64,000 nt of DNA from Chitinophaga vietnamensis (GTDB lineage Bacteria; Bacteroidota; Bacteroidia; Chitinophagales; Chitinophagaceae), in contig NZ_CABHMS010000001.1 of assembly GCF_902167635.1 (NCBI RefSeq), positions 930,001 to 994,000 on the forward strand, written 5' to 3'. The position numbers and the translations under genes are program-made. The notes beneath the pieces are model-generated. The model did no database searches. It was not told where the DNA came from and saw only the letters and a program-made list of their open reading frames with translations. How positions within the stretch are numbered: position 1 is the stretch's first letter; each line of letters starts with the position of its first letter. Shown one piece after another: positions 17,444 through 26,070 of this stretch.

Positions 17444-17806
17444 CTATTCTTTAATGGAAAATAAAATGCTGTCGCCGGATTGAATACGGTTGATCTGTTT
17501 CATACTGGAGAATGGATCGAGTGGCGACCAATCGCTGGAAATATAGAGCAGTACCGGCTTTCCAATGAAGGCTTGGAATTGGGCGGCATTTTTTTTATGC
17601 GCGATATAATAAATACGGGGATCCTCTTTCAGGTGAATAACAGTACCGGGCGATCCATCTTTTACGATCTCCACGATTCCTCTTCTGGCGGTACAACGGT
17701 GTAAGGATGCATGGCTGCTGCCGGGGAGGCCGGAGATCAGCAATACCAAAATCAGTGCAGCGGCCAGCAACAGGGCCATGCCGCCTTTCTTGTAGGTTGT
17801 CGTCAT
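17444..17806 (-). CDS. Small single-pass membrane protein, unknown
   Basis: A 120-residue protein with one N-terminal transmembrane helix (residues 10-27) and a small extracytoplasmic domain of about 85 residues. GIVEIVKDGSPGTVIHLKEDPRIYYIA suggests a short beta-rich fold. I do not recognise a family. It lies between an acidic protein and an SH3-like lipoprotein on the same strand, possibly one transcript. Confidence 0.5.
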   Translation of the reverse strand: MTTTYKKGGMALLLAAALILVLLISGLPGSSHASLHRCTARRGIVEIVKDGSPGTVIHLKEDPRIYYIAHKKNAAQFQAFIGKPVLLYISSDWSPLDPFSSMKQINRIQSGDSILFSIKE

Positions 17807-17859
17807 AAGTACAGGGGATAAGGTTCTTCAAGCGCGGATAGCGCCTGAAGAACGAATAA

Positions 17860-18414
17860 TTATTTCTCTTCTTCTTCTTCCCATTCACCGGTTTCATTCC
17901 ACTCTTCATCGTCCCAGTCTTCCTCTTCTTCCTCGATGAGCAAACTCGCTTCTGATCCGGGTTCTACATTGTTGCTACGCCAGTGGGCCACGATTTCGTC
18001 GGCACGTTGTTGTACGGGCCCGAAGTTGTCGATCTTTTTTCCTTCAAAGAAAACTTCGGTATTGAGCACGTCTTTTATTTGCTGATAACAATCGGCTAAC
18101 AGGGAAATGTTGACGGGCGCATTGCGCAGCGCGCTGTAAGACAGGCGCAGGGAATCGAAAGGGCCGGCGTTGTGAAATACTTCTTCGCCATTCTGCATGG
18201 GGAAGAGCCATACCAGTACATCATCTCCTTCTTCCTCACCGTTAAGTATGCCGAAGAAATCATCTAGTTGTTCAAAGCCCAGCGAGGCCAATTGTTCAAA
18301 GGCCCTGTTTTTGGGCGGGAATTTCGGATGATCTTCTCCGGTAATTAAAAAAAGTTCTCCGAATCTTGGTTTTTCTTTCGTGAACCTGAAGTCAATGAGG
18401 ATATCATTTTCCAT
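17860..18414 (-). CDS. Acidic cytosolic protein, unknown
   Basis: 184 residues with no signal peptide. The body (1-155) is a mixed alpha/beta sequence without a motif I can name. The last ~25 residues are almost entirely Glu, Asp and Trp (EEEEEDWDDEEW and WEEEEEK), a highly charged tail. Its length, codon pattern and clean spacing to neighbours support a real gene. A protein-binding or chaperone-like use of the acidic tail is only a guess. Confidence 0.5.
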   Translation of the reverse strand: MENDILIDFRFTKEKPRFGELFLITGEDHPKFPPKNRAFEQLASLGFEQLDDFFGILNGEEEGDDVLVWLFPMQNGEEVFHNAGPFDSLRLSYSALRNAPVNISLLADCYQQIKDVLNTEVFFEGKKIDNFGPVQQRADEIVAHWRSNNVEPGSEASLLIEEEEEDWDDEEWNETGEWEEEEEK

Positions 18415-18477
18415 CGATGGGTAAACTTTTGCTTATGTAATTTAATTGTTTAATCGGGAAAGCTGTTCAATTTTTAT

Positions 18478-18912
18478 TTAAGTGCGGGCAAGCGCTGCTG
18501 AAATGCGTTGCCATGCGTGCAGATACTTATTGAGCCGTGCAACATCTTTATCTTGTACGATGGACATGCGTTTGATGTCCATATTATCGGTGAGGTCATT
18601 GAGTTTCACCAGGCATGCGAGCCGGTTTTGCAGGGTACGGTTTACAAAATGTTCGTAGTCCTCTTCATCAGAAAGTTTCGTCACGCAGCGAAGCGCTTCG
18701 AGGATATGCGGTGCGAGGCCTTCCCGGGCAAGGGCTTCAAAGGTCCAGTCGCTGTCTTCGACCACATCATGTAGTACGCCCAATATTTTCTCATCCTCCG
18801 TACGGCCTTGCTGCATCACACGGAACACATGGCCGATATAAGGCTGACCATATTTATCTACCTGGTTCTTGTGTGCATCGATCGCGATTTCAATGGCACG
18901 GCTGAGCGTCAT
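18478..18912 (-). CDS. Stand-alone HD-domain phosphohydrolase, (p)ppGpp-hydrolase-like
   Basis: A 144-residue all-helical protein. AIDAHKNQVDKYGQPYIGHVFRVM, the HD pair in LHDVVEDSDWT and the late KLNDLTDNMDIKRM line up with the hydrolase domain of RelA/SpoT and with small MESH1-type hydrolases (there HDxxED and KLADKLHN). It lacks synthetase, TGS and ACT domains. A role in removing (p)ppGpp or another nucleotide is inferred from this likeness; a different substrate is possible. It is separated from nagB by a bidirectional terminator. Confidence 0.62.
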   Translation of the reverse strand: MTLSRAIEIAIDAHKNQVDKYGQPYIGHVFRVMQQGRTEDEKILGVLHDVVEDSDWTFEALAREGLAPHILEALRCVTKLSDEEDYEHFVNRTLQNRLACLVKLNDLTDNMDIKRMSIVQDKDVARLNKYLHAWQRISAALART

Positions 18913-18977
18913 GTGAGGATATTTTGTTGTAGGGGTGAAGGTAGATCAGATTTTTGATTTTTTGATATGTTGAAAAT

Positions 18978-19008
18978 AAAAAGTCCCGCCGGATAGCGGG
19001 ACTTTTTT
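18978..19008 (-). terminator. Terminator downstream of the nagB fusion
   Basis: AAAAGTCCCGC pairs with GCGGGACTTTTTT around a short loop. On the minus strand it follows the nagB stop by about 19 nt and ends in a T-rich run. Confidence 0.85.
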
Positions 19009-19026
19009 ATGATCATATGAAGATGA

Positions 19027-20952
19027 TTACATGAAATGATAACGTACGAAAGCCTCCATGGCGGCGTATTTCTGCAAGCCGAGCTTATCATACAACTCTG
19101 CGGTATTGGCGTTGCGGTCTTCTGCGCGCTGCCAGAACTCGCGGAGGTCGGTACCCTGGAAAGGCACCACATCTTTCTGACTTTGGTGGATGAAGATACC
19201 AAGACGTTTCTGCATCACCTGGTCAGGGCTCATGGGCACTGCCATTTCAATCTCATGGATATCCCATTCCTGCCATGCGCCTTTGTAAAGCCATACCCAG
19301 CAATCTTTTGCCCAGTCGTCGTGTTTCACGATCTCCAGTGCAGCGAAGATGATATCCAGGCAAACTTTGTGGGTGCCATGCGGATCGGCGAGATCGCCGG
19401 CGCAATAAATTTGTTGTGGTTTTATTTTACGCAGCAGGTCTACCGTGAGCTGCACATCTTCAGGACCCATTGGTTTCTTTTCTACCAGACCGGTTTCATA
19501 GAAAGGCAAGTTCATAAAGTGGGCATTCTCTTCGGGGATACCTACGTAGCGGCAGGTAGCTTTGGCTTCGCAACGGCGGATGAGGCCTTTGATAGCGCGG
19601 ATCTCCGGAGTATCTTTCTGGCTGGGCTTTTTCACGTTGATGAACGCTTTGGCATCTTCCAGGATATTGGAGCTTTTGCTGTTGTTGATATCGAACATGC
19701 TTTCAAAGCCTACGGCGAAGTCGATGAAACGCAGCAGGAACTCATCATTCACGGCGATGTTACCGGAAGTCTGGTAAGCTACGTGTACATCATGGCCTTG
19801 CTCGTGCAGGCGGATGAAAGTACCGCCCATAGAGATGATATCATCATCCGGGTGGGGAGAGAAAATGATCACGCGTTTTTTCGCGGGCTCGGAGCGCTCG
19901 GGATGTTTGGGCAGCTGTGGGCCTGGTTTGCCGCCGGGCCAGCCAGTGATGGTATCACGGAGCGCATTAAATTCTTTGATGTTAAGCTCATATGCCGAAC
20001 CGTATTGTACGATCAGGTCGTTCAAACCGTTCTCGTTATAATCCCTGTCGGTGAGCATGAGGATCGGTTTGTTCAGCTTGAGAGCCAGGTTGGTAACGGC
20101 TTTGCGGATAAGACCGGGCGTCCATTCGCAATCGCCGGTGAGCCATGGCTCTTTGAAGCGTGTCAGTTCCTGTGATGCCTGTTCGTCGATCACGAACTTG
20201 GCATTAGGATGCTGTTGGAGCAGGGAAGCAGGCACCTGGTCAGTGCTCTGACCTTCTACAGAGCGGCGTACGATCTTGGCTTTGTGGGAACCCCAGGCCA
20301 TGAGCAGTATACGTTTCGCTTTGAAGATAGTGCCGATACCCATGGTGATGGCCAAACGCGGCACCTGGCTCATGTTCGGGAATTCGTAAGCGTTTGCCAG
20401 ACGGGTGCTGTTATCCAGCGTGATCAAACGGGTATGTGAGTTGATATTGGAACCGGGTTCGTTGAAACCGATATGGCCGTTGTTACCAATGCCCAGTATC
20501 TGGATATCGATGCCACCAGCCGCTTCAACGCGTTTGTCGTATTCTTCGCAGTATTTTTTGATCTGGTCTTTCGGGATGGTGCCATCTGGTACAAAGTAGC
20601 TGCCTTCCGGAATATCCACATGGTTGAACAGGTGTTCTTTCATAAAGCGGTTGTAGCTCTGCAGCGCATCCGGCTCTATGGGGTAATATTCATCCAGGTT
20701 GAACGTAATAACATTTTTGAAGCTCAGACCTTCTTCTTTGTGAAGGCGAACCAGTTCGGCATAAAGGTACTTGGGAGTGGAGCCTGTAGCTAAGCCCAAT
20801 ACACATTTCTGATTGGCAGCCTGCCTTTCGCGTATCAGCGCGGCAATTTCCTGTGCCACAGCCTTTGAACCTTCTTTCGCCGAGGGATAGATATCCACTG
20901 CGATCTGTTCAAAGCTGTCAATCAGTTCGATTTCCTGATGATTAATCGTCAT
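19027..20952 (-). CDS. nagB: Glucosamine-6-phosphate deaminase fused to a PIG-L/LmbE deacetylase domain
   Basis: 641 residues with two modules. Residues ~10-285 are NagB-type: GLATGSTPKYLY phosphate loop (53-64), NLDEYY (D87) and GNNGHIGFNEPGS (H160, E165). It converts glucosamine-6-P to fructose-6-P and ammonia. Residues ~355-600 are a PIG-L/LmbE zinc hydrolase: IIFSPHPDDDIISMGG supplies the HPDD metal motif and DPHGTH the late histidine, so the site looks intact. PIG-L enzymes deacetylate GlcNAc compounds. No NagA deacetylase is present in this cluster, so the fused domain may supply that step (inference). Last gene of the minus-strand GlcNAc train. Confidence 0.88.
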   Translation of the reverse strand: MTINHQEIELIDSFEQIAVDIYPSAKEGSKAVAQEIAALIRERQAANQKCVLGLATGSTPKYLYAELVRLHKEEGLSFKNVITFNLDEYYPIEPDALQSYNRFMKEHLFNHVDIPEGSYFVPDGTIPKDQIKKYCEEYDKRVEAAGGIDIQILGIGNNGHIGFNEPGSNINSHTRLITLDNSTRLANAYEFPNMSQVPRLAITMGIGTIFKAKRILLMAWGSHKAKIVRRSVEGQSTDQVPASLLQQHPNAKFVIDEQASQELTRFKEPWLTGDCEWTPGLIRKAVTNLALKLNKPILMLTDRDYNENGLNDLIVQYGSAYELNIKEFNALRDTITGWPGGKPGPQLPKHPERSEPAKKRVIIFSPHPDDDIISMGGTFIRLHEQGHDVHVAYQTSGNIAVNDEFLLRFIDFAVGFESMFDINNSKSSNILEDAKAFINVKKPSQKDTPEIRAIKGLIRRCEAKATCRYVGIPEENAHFMNLPFYETGLVEKKPMGPEDVQLTVDLLRKIKPQQIYCAGDLADPHGTHKVCLDIIFAALEIVKHDDWAKDCWVWLYKGAWQEWDIHEIEMAVPMSPDQVMQKRLGIFIHQSQKDVVPFQGTDLREFWQRAEDRNANTAELYDKLGLQKYAAMEAFVRYHFM

Positions 20953-20955
20953 TTG

Positions 20956-20966
20956 TAAACGTTTTT
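20956..20966. promoter_or_regulatory. Candidate LacI-type operator immediately upstream of nagB
   Basis: TAAACGTTTTT contains the palindromic core AAACGTTT, four bases before the nagB start codon. The same core occurs in the divergent transporter region at 30167-30178 as a perfect 12-mer. Confidence 0.35.
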
Positions 20967-21048
20967 GATTAGATGCGGTTTAAAAACGAGCCGGAAAATT
21001 AAAGAAAATACTGCTAAATATGTGCAAATATTAGCGGGTATTTAATTT

Positions 21049-21174
21049 TTATTTCTCGCAAAGTTCGCAGAGGAGCAAAGCAGCAAAGGCGGGCTTCGCC
21101 CGCAGAAAAAATATTTTTACCCGCGGGCGAAGCCCGCCTTTGCTGCTTTGCTGCTTTGCCCCTCTGCGGGAAAT
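21049..21174. repeat. Family C palindrome (CGCAAAG / GGGCGAAGCCC type)
   Basis: The left half (21049-21111) and right half (21112-21174) are near reverse complements: TTTCTCGCA..GCAGAGGAGCAAAGCAGCAAAGG against the complement of CCTTTGCTGC..CCCTCTGCGGGAAA, with one extra 9-nt unit (GCTGCTTTG) on the right. Each arm holds GGCGGGCTTCGCCCGC, itself a hairpin (21088-21103 and its mirror). It starts two bases after the GH20 stop, inside the minus-strand glycan train. Confidence 0.92.
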
Positions 21175-21175
21175 A

Positions 21176-23485
21176 TTATTGCACGATCAGCTCATCGGCG
21201 AATACCCAGGCCGGATTACCCGCGCCTGCTGCGCCGGCAGGTATCTTGCCCGCATTTTGAACATTCATTTTAATATAACGGCCACGCACATTGTCCAGCT
21301 TGCCGCGCACACGGTTGATGCCGGTCTGCGGGAAAGCAGTTTGCTTATACACTTCTTTCCACATCTTGCCATCTTCAGAAACAGAGAAAGTGACCTGTTT
21401 GGGTGGATAGATCCAGTTGCCTTTTACGCTCAATGTATTCATACCTACAAGATGAATGTCCTGCACGCTATCCAGTTCCACTGTAGCTTCCATATCGGCG
21501 CCATTGTAGCCGAACCACTGGTTATCGTTATAGGTGTCGGAACCTTCGATACCGTTCACCAGCGCAAAGCTGCTGCCCGGATTGTAGGACTGGCTGGGCG
21601 GAGCAGCCAATGTTACTTTTTTGCCCAGGGCTTTATGGAAGATAAAATACTGGTTGTATTCATTACCGAAAGGTTTGCCATCAGCGGTGAACACCTGCGC
21701 GCGCACTGTGCCGCTCTGTTGTATGGGCAGTGGCGCAGCGTAAGCGTGCGATTGCATCGTGGGCGCGCTGCTATCGGTAGTATAGAAGATCTTGCCGCCA
21801 TCCAGCTTGCTGTCGAGCTGCACTTCGATACCGCCTTTCTTGCTTGCTGCTACTGTGCCGCGTGCTTCAAACACATGTTTGGCGTAATTCACTTTTTTCA
21901 TGTCGAGGCGCTTCACATGCAATTTCAATCTTTCGAGAAAGTTGTCATAGTTCTTTCTTTCCGGCTGGCTCCACAATACTTCTGCCAGTGCGCTGGCCCG
22001 TGGATACACCATATATTCGAGATAGTCGGCATTGTTGATGTATTCTGTCCATACATTGGCTTGCGCGCCTTTGATGTATTTCGCTTCATCTTTGCTCAGT
22101 TCTGTGGGCACTGGCTCGTAGGCATATACCATGCTTACCGGCGTGTAGCCGCCGATGGCAATAGGTTCGTTCTTGCTCTGTGATTGATAGTGATCGAAGT
22201 AGCAGTAGTTGCCGGGCGTCATGATCACCCCGTGTTTTTGTTTCGCTGCTGCGATACCGCCTTCGATGCCTCTCCAGCTCATTACGGTAGCATTAGGAGC
22301 AAGACCGCCTTCGAGTATCTCATCCCAGCCAATGATCTGACGACCTTTACTGTTGAGGTATTTCTCCATGCGCTGGATGAAATAGCTCTGCAAGGCATGT
22401 GCATCTTTCAGGCCTTCCTGTTTCATGCGGGCCTGGCATTTGGGGCATTTCTCCCAGCGTACTTTGGGGCATTCGTCGCCACCGATGTGGATATACTTGC
22501 TGGGGAAGAGTTCCATCACTTCGTCGAGCACGCCTTCGAGAAACGTATATACGCTATCGTTACCTGCGCAGTATACATCGTCGTATACGCCCCAGTGGGT
22601 GCCTACTTCGTAGGGGCCGCCGGTGCAGCCGAGGTTGGGATAGGCGGCGAGTGCGGCGAGAGAGTGGCCGGGCATTTCGATTTCAGGAATGACGGTCACG
22701 AAATGTTCGCTGGCATATTTCACTACTTCTTTCACCTGTTCCTGGGTGTAGAAGCCGCCGTAAGGTTTACCATCGTATTTGTTGTCGGCATAGCGGCCGG
22801 CCATGGTTTCCTTGCGTTTGGAGGCTACTTCCTGCAAGCGCGGATAACGCTTGATCTCGATGCGCCAGCCCTGGTCTTCGGTGAGGTGCCAGTGGAAGGT
22901 GTTGTATTTGTGCATCGCCAGCAGGTCGATATATTTCTTGATAAATTCTACCGGGAAGAAGTGACGGCCCACATCGAGGTGCAGCCCGCGGTAAGCGAAG
23001 CGGGGCGCATCTTTCACGGCTACGGCAGGGATATACAGGGCATTGCCTTTTTCTACGGGCAGCAGCTGGATGAGCGACTGCACGCCATAAAAAGTGCCGG
23101 CGCTGCTGTTGCCATGAATGGCGATATTATTATGATCTACATCCAGCGTATAGGCTTCTCCGTTAGTACTGTCGCTACCGCTTTGCAACAGTATGGCGTT
23201 GCGGTCGGCCTGGTCTTTAATGGTGAGTTCGTAGCCGGTGAGTTCTTTGAGCCAGCTATTGAACAGGGCGGCAGTTTGTTTATCGGCTGCATTGGAAGCA
23301 ACGATCACGGTGTGTTTGTCGAGCAGAAAGGAGTCTGTCTTTTCTGTGATGCTTGCAGGCATCGGGATAATGCTCACCTTACCTTTGGGCGCGTCTGCAT
23401 GTTGGGTGGAGGAGCAGCTCCAGAGGCCTGCTGCGGCCATCACCACGCAAAGGCGGGAGATGTTTTTCTTTATCATCATTGGCAT
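21176..23485 (-). CDS. GH20 beta-N-acetylhexosaminidase lipoprotein
   Basis: Removes terminal GlcNAc or GalNAc from glycans by substrate-assisted catalysis. 769 residues with lipobox LWSC (Cys24), so it is anchored in a membrane. A GH20b domain (~40-165) is followed by a TIM barrel with YRGLHLDVGRHFFP, FHWHLTEDQGWRIEI and the catalytic pair D-E in HIGGDECPK (near residue 331). The C-terminal part has a chitobiase-type strand domain (IFYTTDSSAPTMQSHAY) and a discoidin-like end. It is 6 nt from the EEP gene; the cluster suggests it trims GlcNAc from glycoprotein glycans. Confidence 0.93.
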   Translation of the reverse strand: MPMMIKKNISRLCVVMAAAGLWSCSSTQHADAPKGKVSIIPMPASITEKTDSFLLDKHTVIVASNAADKQTAALFNSWLKELTGYELTIKDQADRNAILLQSGSDSTNGEAYTLDVDHNNIAIHGNSSAGTFYGVQSLIQLLPVEKGNALYIPAVAVKDAPRFAYRGLHLDVGRHFFPVEFIKKYIDLLAMHKYNTFHWHLTEDQGWRIEIKRYPRLQEVASKRKETMAGRYADNKYDGKPYGGFYTQEQVKEVVKYASEHFVTVIPEIEMPGHSLAALAAYPNLGCTGGPYEVGTHWGVYDDVYCAGNDSVYTFLEGVLDEVMELFPSKYIHIGGDECPKVRWEKCPKCQARMKQEGLKDAHALQSYFIQRMEKYLNSKGRQIIGWDEILEGGLAPNATVMSWRGIEGGIAAAKQKHGVIMTPGNYCYFDHYQSQSKNEPIAIGGYTPVSMVYAYEPVPTELSKDEAKYIKGAQANVWTEYINNADYLEYMVYPRASALAEVLWSQPERKNYDNFLERLKLHVKRLDMKKVNYAKHVFEARGTVAASKKGGIEVQLDSKLDGGKIFYTTDSSAPTMQSHAYAAPLPIQQSGTVRAQVFTADGKPFGNEYNQYFIFHKALGKKVTLAAPPSQSYNPGSSFALVNGIEGSDTYNDNQWFGYNGADMEATVELDSVQDIHLVGMNTLSVKGNWIYPPKQVTFSVSEDGKMWKEVYKQTAFPQTGINRVRGKLDNVRGRYIKMNVQNAGKIPAGAAGAGNPAWVFADELIVQ

Positions 23486-23491
23486 ATAGTT

Positions 23492-24265
23492 TTAATTGCT
23501 GATCATCGAGAGTTCACTGAGTACAGGGCGGTGGTCGGAAGCGATGGTTTCCTCTATCACGCGGGCGCTGAGGGGCTGCCAGCGATGTTTCGGATGTACC
23601 AGTATATAGTCCAGCTTCACCTTCGGCGTATCGGAGGGGAAGGTATGACCTGCTTTTTCAGTGATGTCGGTGAAGAGTTGTTTCATCACGGCGATCTCTT
23701 TGCTGGACGGACTTGCATTGAAATCTCCTGCGAGGATCACCGGCGCTTTCAAAGTATTAAAATATTCAACGAGGGTATTGGCCTGCGCTATGCGTTCATT
23801 GCTGTTGTCTGATGCATCGAGGTGTGTACAGGCAAAATGCAGGAGGCTATCGTTAGGCAGTTTTACGCTTACAATGCCAACGGCTCTCGGCTCTTGTCCT
23901 TTGGCGCCGGGCAGCGGCAGCGTAGTGCCTTCTGTGATCGGGTAGCGGGAGAGGATGCCGGTGCCATAGGCGCCGCCATCGAAATCCATCGACTTCGCAA
24001 AGTAGGTGTACATGCCGGTGACGGAGGCAAGTTCTTTCAGCTCATCCAGTTTTTGGGTGCGCTGAGTGGCGCTGTCTACTTCCTGTAATGCCACCAGATC
24101 CGGATTGGTGGCCAGTATCACGTTGGTGATGCCTTGAAGGTCCACCACGCCTTTCACATTTTCTCCATGATGGATGTTGTAGGTCAGCACCGTGATCTTT
24201 TGCGCCTGTGCAAACAGGGATAAGCTGGTGAAGCAAACAGCTGTAACGAGTAGCAATTTTTTCAT
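23492..24265 (-). CDS. Secreted endonuclease/exonuclease/phosphatase-family hydrolase
   Basis: 257 residues with a signal peptide (MKKLLLVTAVCFTSLSLFAQ). EEP-fold motifs are LTYNIHHG, VALQEVD (metal Glu), CTHLDA, LAGDFNASP and the closing SDHRPV His. Members cleave phosphodiesters or phosphoesters in nucleic acids, inositol phosphates or sphingomyelin. Its place between an alkaline-phosphatase-like gene and GH20 suggests removal of phosphate or phosphodiester decorations from glycans or lipids, but this is inference. Confidence 0.82.
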   Translation of the reverse strand: MKKLLLVTAVCFTSLSLFAQAQKITVLTYNIHHGENVKGVVDLQGITNVILATNPDLVALQEVDSATQRTQKLDELKELASVTGMYTYFAKSMDFDGGAYGTGILSRYPITEGTTLPLPGAKGQEPRAVGIVSVKLPNDSLLHFACTHLDASDNSNERIAQANTLVEYFNTLKAPVILAGDFNASPSSKEIAVMKQLFTDITEKAGHTFPSDTPKVKLDYILVHPKHRWQPLSARVIEETIASDHRPVLSELSMISN

Positions 24266-24277
24266 AGCACAAAATAT

Positions 24278-24348
24278 TTATGGATTTACGGATTTTTTGA
24301 TTTTGGGATTTAAATCAGAAAATCCGTAAATCCGTAAATCAAAAAATT
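24278..24348. repeat. Family A repeat, partial palindrome
   Basis: GGATTTACGGATTTT (24282-24296) pairs with AAAATCCGTAAATCC (24319-24333). A flanking ATTTTTTGATTT and its complement are in shuffled order. The block begins directly after the stop of the alkaline-phosphatase-like gene on the minus strand. Confidence 0.85.
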
Positions 24349-25231
24349 ATTTGAATGCTTCTGCCACGGGCCTGCCAATCCATACCTGTGGCGTTTTGAG
24401 GCCGAATATCCAGGCGAGGGTAGCGGCGGTGTCGAAGGTCATTACGCTGCCGGTGATCTCTTTGTTCTGGCGAACGCCGGGCCCGCGCATGATCCAGGGT
24501 ATCTGCATCTCCTCCATGGTTTTACCGCCATGTCCTTTTTTGATGCCGCCATGATCTGCTGTGAGCAGGATGATGGTATTATCCCACATGCCGGCATCTT
24601 TCACCGCTTGTAAAATTTTCCCTAGCAGGATATCGTTCTTGTGTACCTGTGCAAAATATTCGGGAATATTATGACCGATATTATGACCGGTGCCATCCGG
24701 CTCATCGAAATGTACGAAAAGAAAATCCGGTTTTTTTGATTTGATGTAATCCACGGCAGTGGCGGTGGCCAGACTGTCGTTATCGTGGCAGGGCACTGCG
24801 TAGTTCACCGCTTCTTTCGGGAAAAGGTAGCCGATGCCTTGCCAGCTGTAAATAACGCCTATTTCCGCATTGGGTTTCTGTTCGCGCAGCAGGGTGTAGA
24901 TAGAAGGGAACATGCCGTATTTGTCGAGCATGCGGGAAGGCAGTTCCGGTTTTTTGCTGTCCCATTCTGTATATCCGTGGATCTCGGGGCCGGCGCCCAT
25001 TACCATAGATGCCCAGTTAACGGCACTGGAAGAGGGGAGTACACTGCGTGCCTGTAATGTCCAGGCGCCGTCTTTCATCATTTGTTTCATGTTAGGATTG
25101 TCTACTTTCGGGAAGCAGTAAGCGCCGAAGCCGTCCATTCCTACCAGGATCACGTGTTTCACGCCTTTCACTTGCGCATGCGCGAAAAGCGCAGCCAGCA
25201 TGCATCCTGTTGCAATGATCAGTTTTTTCAT
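24347..25231 (-). CDS. Secreted alkaline-phosphatase-superfamily hydrolase (type I phosphodiesterase/NPP-like)
   Basis: 294 residues with signal peptide MKKLIIATGCMLAALFAHAQ. ILVGMDGFG gives the first metal Asp, LPSSSAVNWASMVMG the nucleophile region, HFDEPDGTGHNIGH the middle metal ligands and LTADHGGIKKGHGG the late Asp-His pair. This is the metal layout of nucleotide pyrophosphatase/phosphodiesterases (PF01663). The natural substrate is unknown; glycan-cluster context suggests a phosphodiester in a host-derived molecule. Confidence 0.8.
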   Translation of the reverse strand: MKKLIIATGCMLAALFAHAQVKGVKHVILVGMDGFGAYCFPKVDNPNMKQMMKDGAWTLQARSVLPSSSAVNWASMVMGAGPEIHGYTEWDSKKPELPSRMLDKYGMFPSIYTLLREQKPNAEIGVIYSWQGIGYLFPKEAVNYAVPCHDNDSLATATAVDYIKSKKPDFLFVHFDEPDGTGHNIGHNIPEYFAQVHKNDILLGKILQAVKDAGMWDNTIILLTADHGGIKKGHGGKTMEEMQIPWIMRGPGVRQNKEITGSVMTFDTAATLAWIFGLKTPQVWIGRPVAEAFK

Positions 25232-25296
25232 TCCTTGTTCACTTTATGTTGATGATTAAATTGTCGCGATCATCCCGCCGCTAAATAACTGAAATA

Positions 25297-26055
25297 TCAG
25301 TTTGATTTTAATGCTTTTTCAGCAATTTCACGTATTAATAATACTTCATTTTTTTGTGTGAGAGAGATACCGTATTCCGGTACGCCGGGAATGCCGCCCA
25401 TGCTGACATTGGGATTGCGGTACTGCATCTGGCTGTCTACATAAGCTTTGGCGGTGGTATGATATTCTGTGACGCCGGTAGTTTTCACCAGTTCGGCGAT
25501 ATTGGTGGAGCGCACGCCGGAACCGGCCATGATGGCGATGCGGTCGTTGGCGCGGATCACTAATTCTTTCAGGAGGGAAGCGCCTTCCAGCGCGGTGTTG
25601 CGGCAGCCGGAGCTAAGTATTCTTTCGCAGCCGATGCTGATAATATCTTCCAGTGCTTCAAATGGATTGTCGGTCATATCAAACGCACGGTGAAAGGTAA
25701 CGCCCATGGGCCATGCGGTATCCACGAGCGCTTTGCAGCGGGCTTTGTCTACCCTGCCATCGGCGGTGAGGATGCCGATCACTACGCCATTACAGCCGAG
25801 TTGCTTGCAAAGCTCCACATCTTTTTTCATGACTTCAAATTCCAGGTCGGAATAGAGGAAATCGCCGCCACGCGGCCTGATGATAGGATACAGGTCGATC
25901 TTCACTTTTTCACGGGCAATGGCAATGGTAGCGTAACTGGGTGTGGTGCCGCCTTCCAGCAGGTTGTCGCATAGTTCAATACGATTGGCGCCGCCTTCTT
26001 CCGCAGCAATGCAGGAAGCGACTGATGCAGCGCATATTTCGAGGGAGATTTTCAT
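25297..26055 (-). CDS. cutC: CutC family TIM-barrel protein
   Basis: 252 residues of a TIM-barrel family long called copper homeostasis protein. Recognised by MKISLEICAASVASCIAAEEGGANRIELC, IIRPRGGDF.YS, VTFHRAFDMT, ERILSSGC and GVTEYHTTAK. In E. coli the copper phenotype of the locus was later attributed to the small RNA MicL encoded with it, so the protein's role is open. Here it sits inside a run of GlcNAc and glycoprotein-glycan genes, which suggests a function in amino-sugar metabolism. It is preceded on its strand by a 33-bp palindrome. Confidence 0.9.
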   Translation of the reverse strand: MKISLEICAASVASCIAAEEGGANRIELCDNLLEGGTTPSYATIAIAREKVKIDLYPIIRPRGGDFLYSDLEFEVMKKDVELCKQLGCNGVVIGILTADGRVDKARCKALVDTAWPMGVTFHRAFDMTDNPFEALEDIISIGCERILSSGCRNTALEGASLLKELVIRANDRIAIMAGSGVRSTNIAELVKTTGVTEYHTTAKAYVDSQMQYRNPNVSMGGIPGVPEYGISLTQKNEVLLIREIAEKALKSN

Positions 26056-26070
26056 ATTTGTTTATTTGTT

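Noticed and set aside
19027-20952. Loss of a NagB catalytic residue (Asp to Asn in GNNGH)
   Set aside because: E. coli has Asp there, but as I recall Firmicutes NagB proteins naturally have Asn at this position; His160 and Glu165 are kept.
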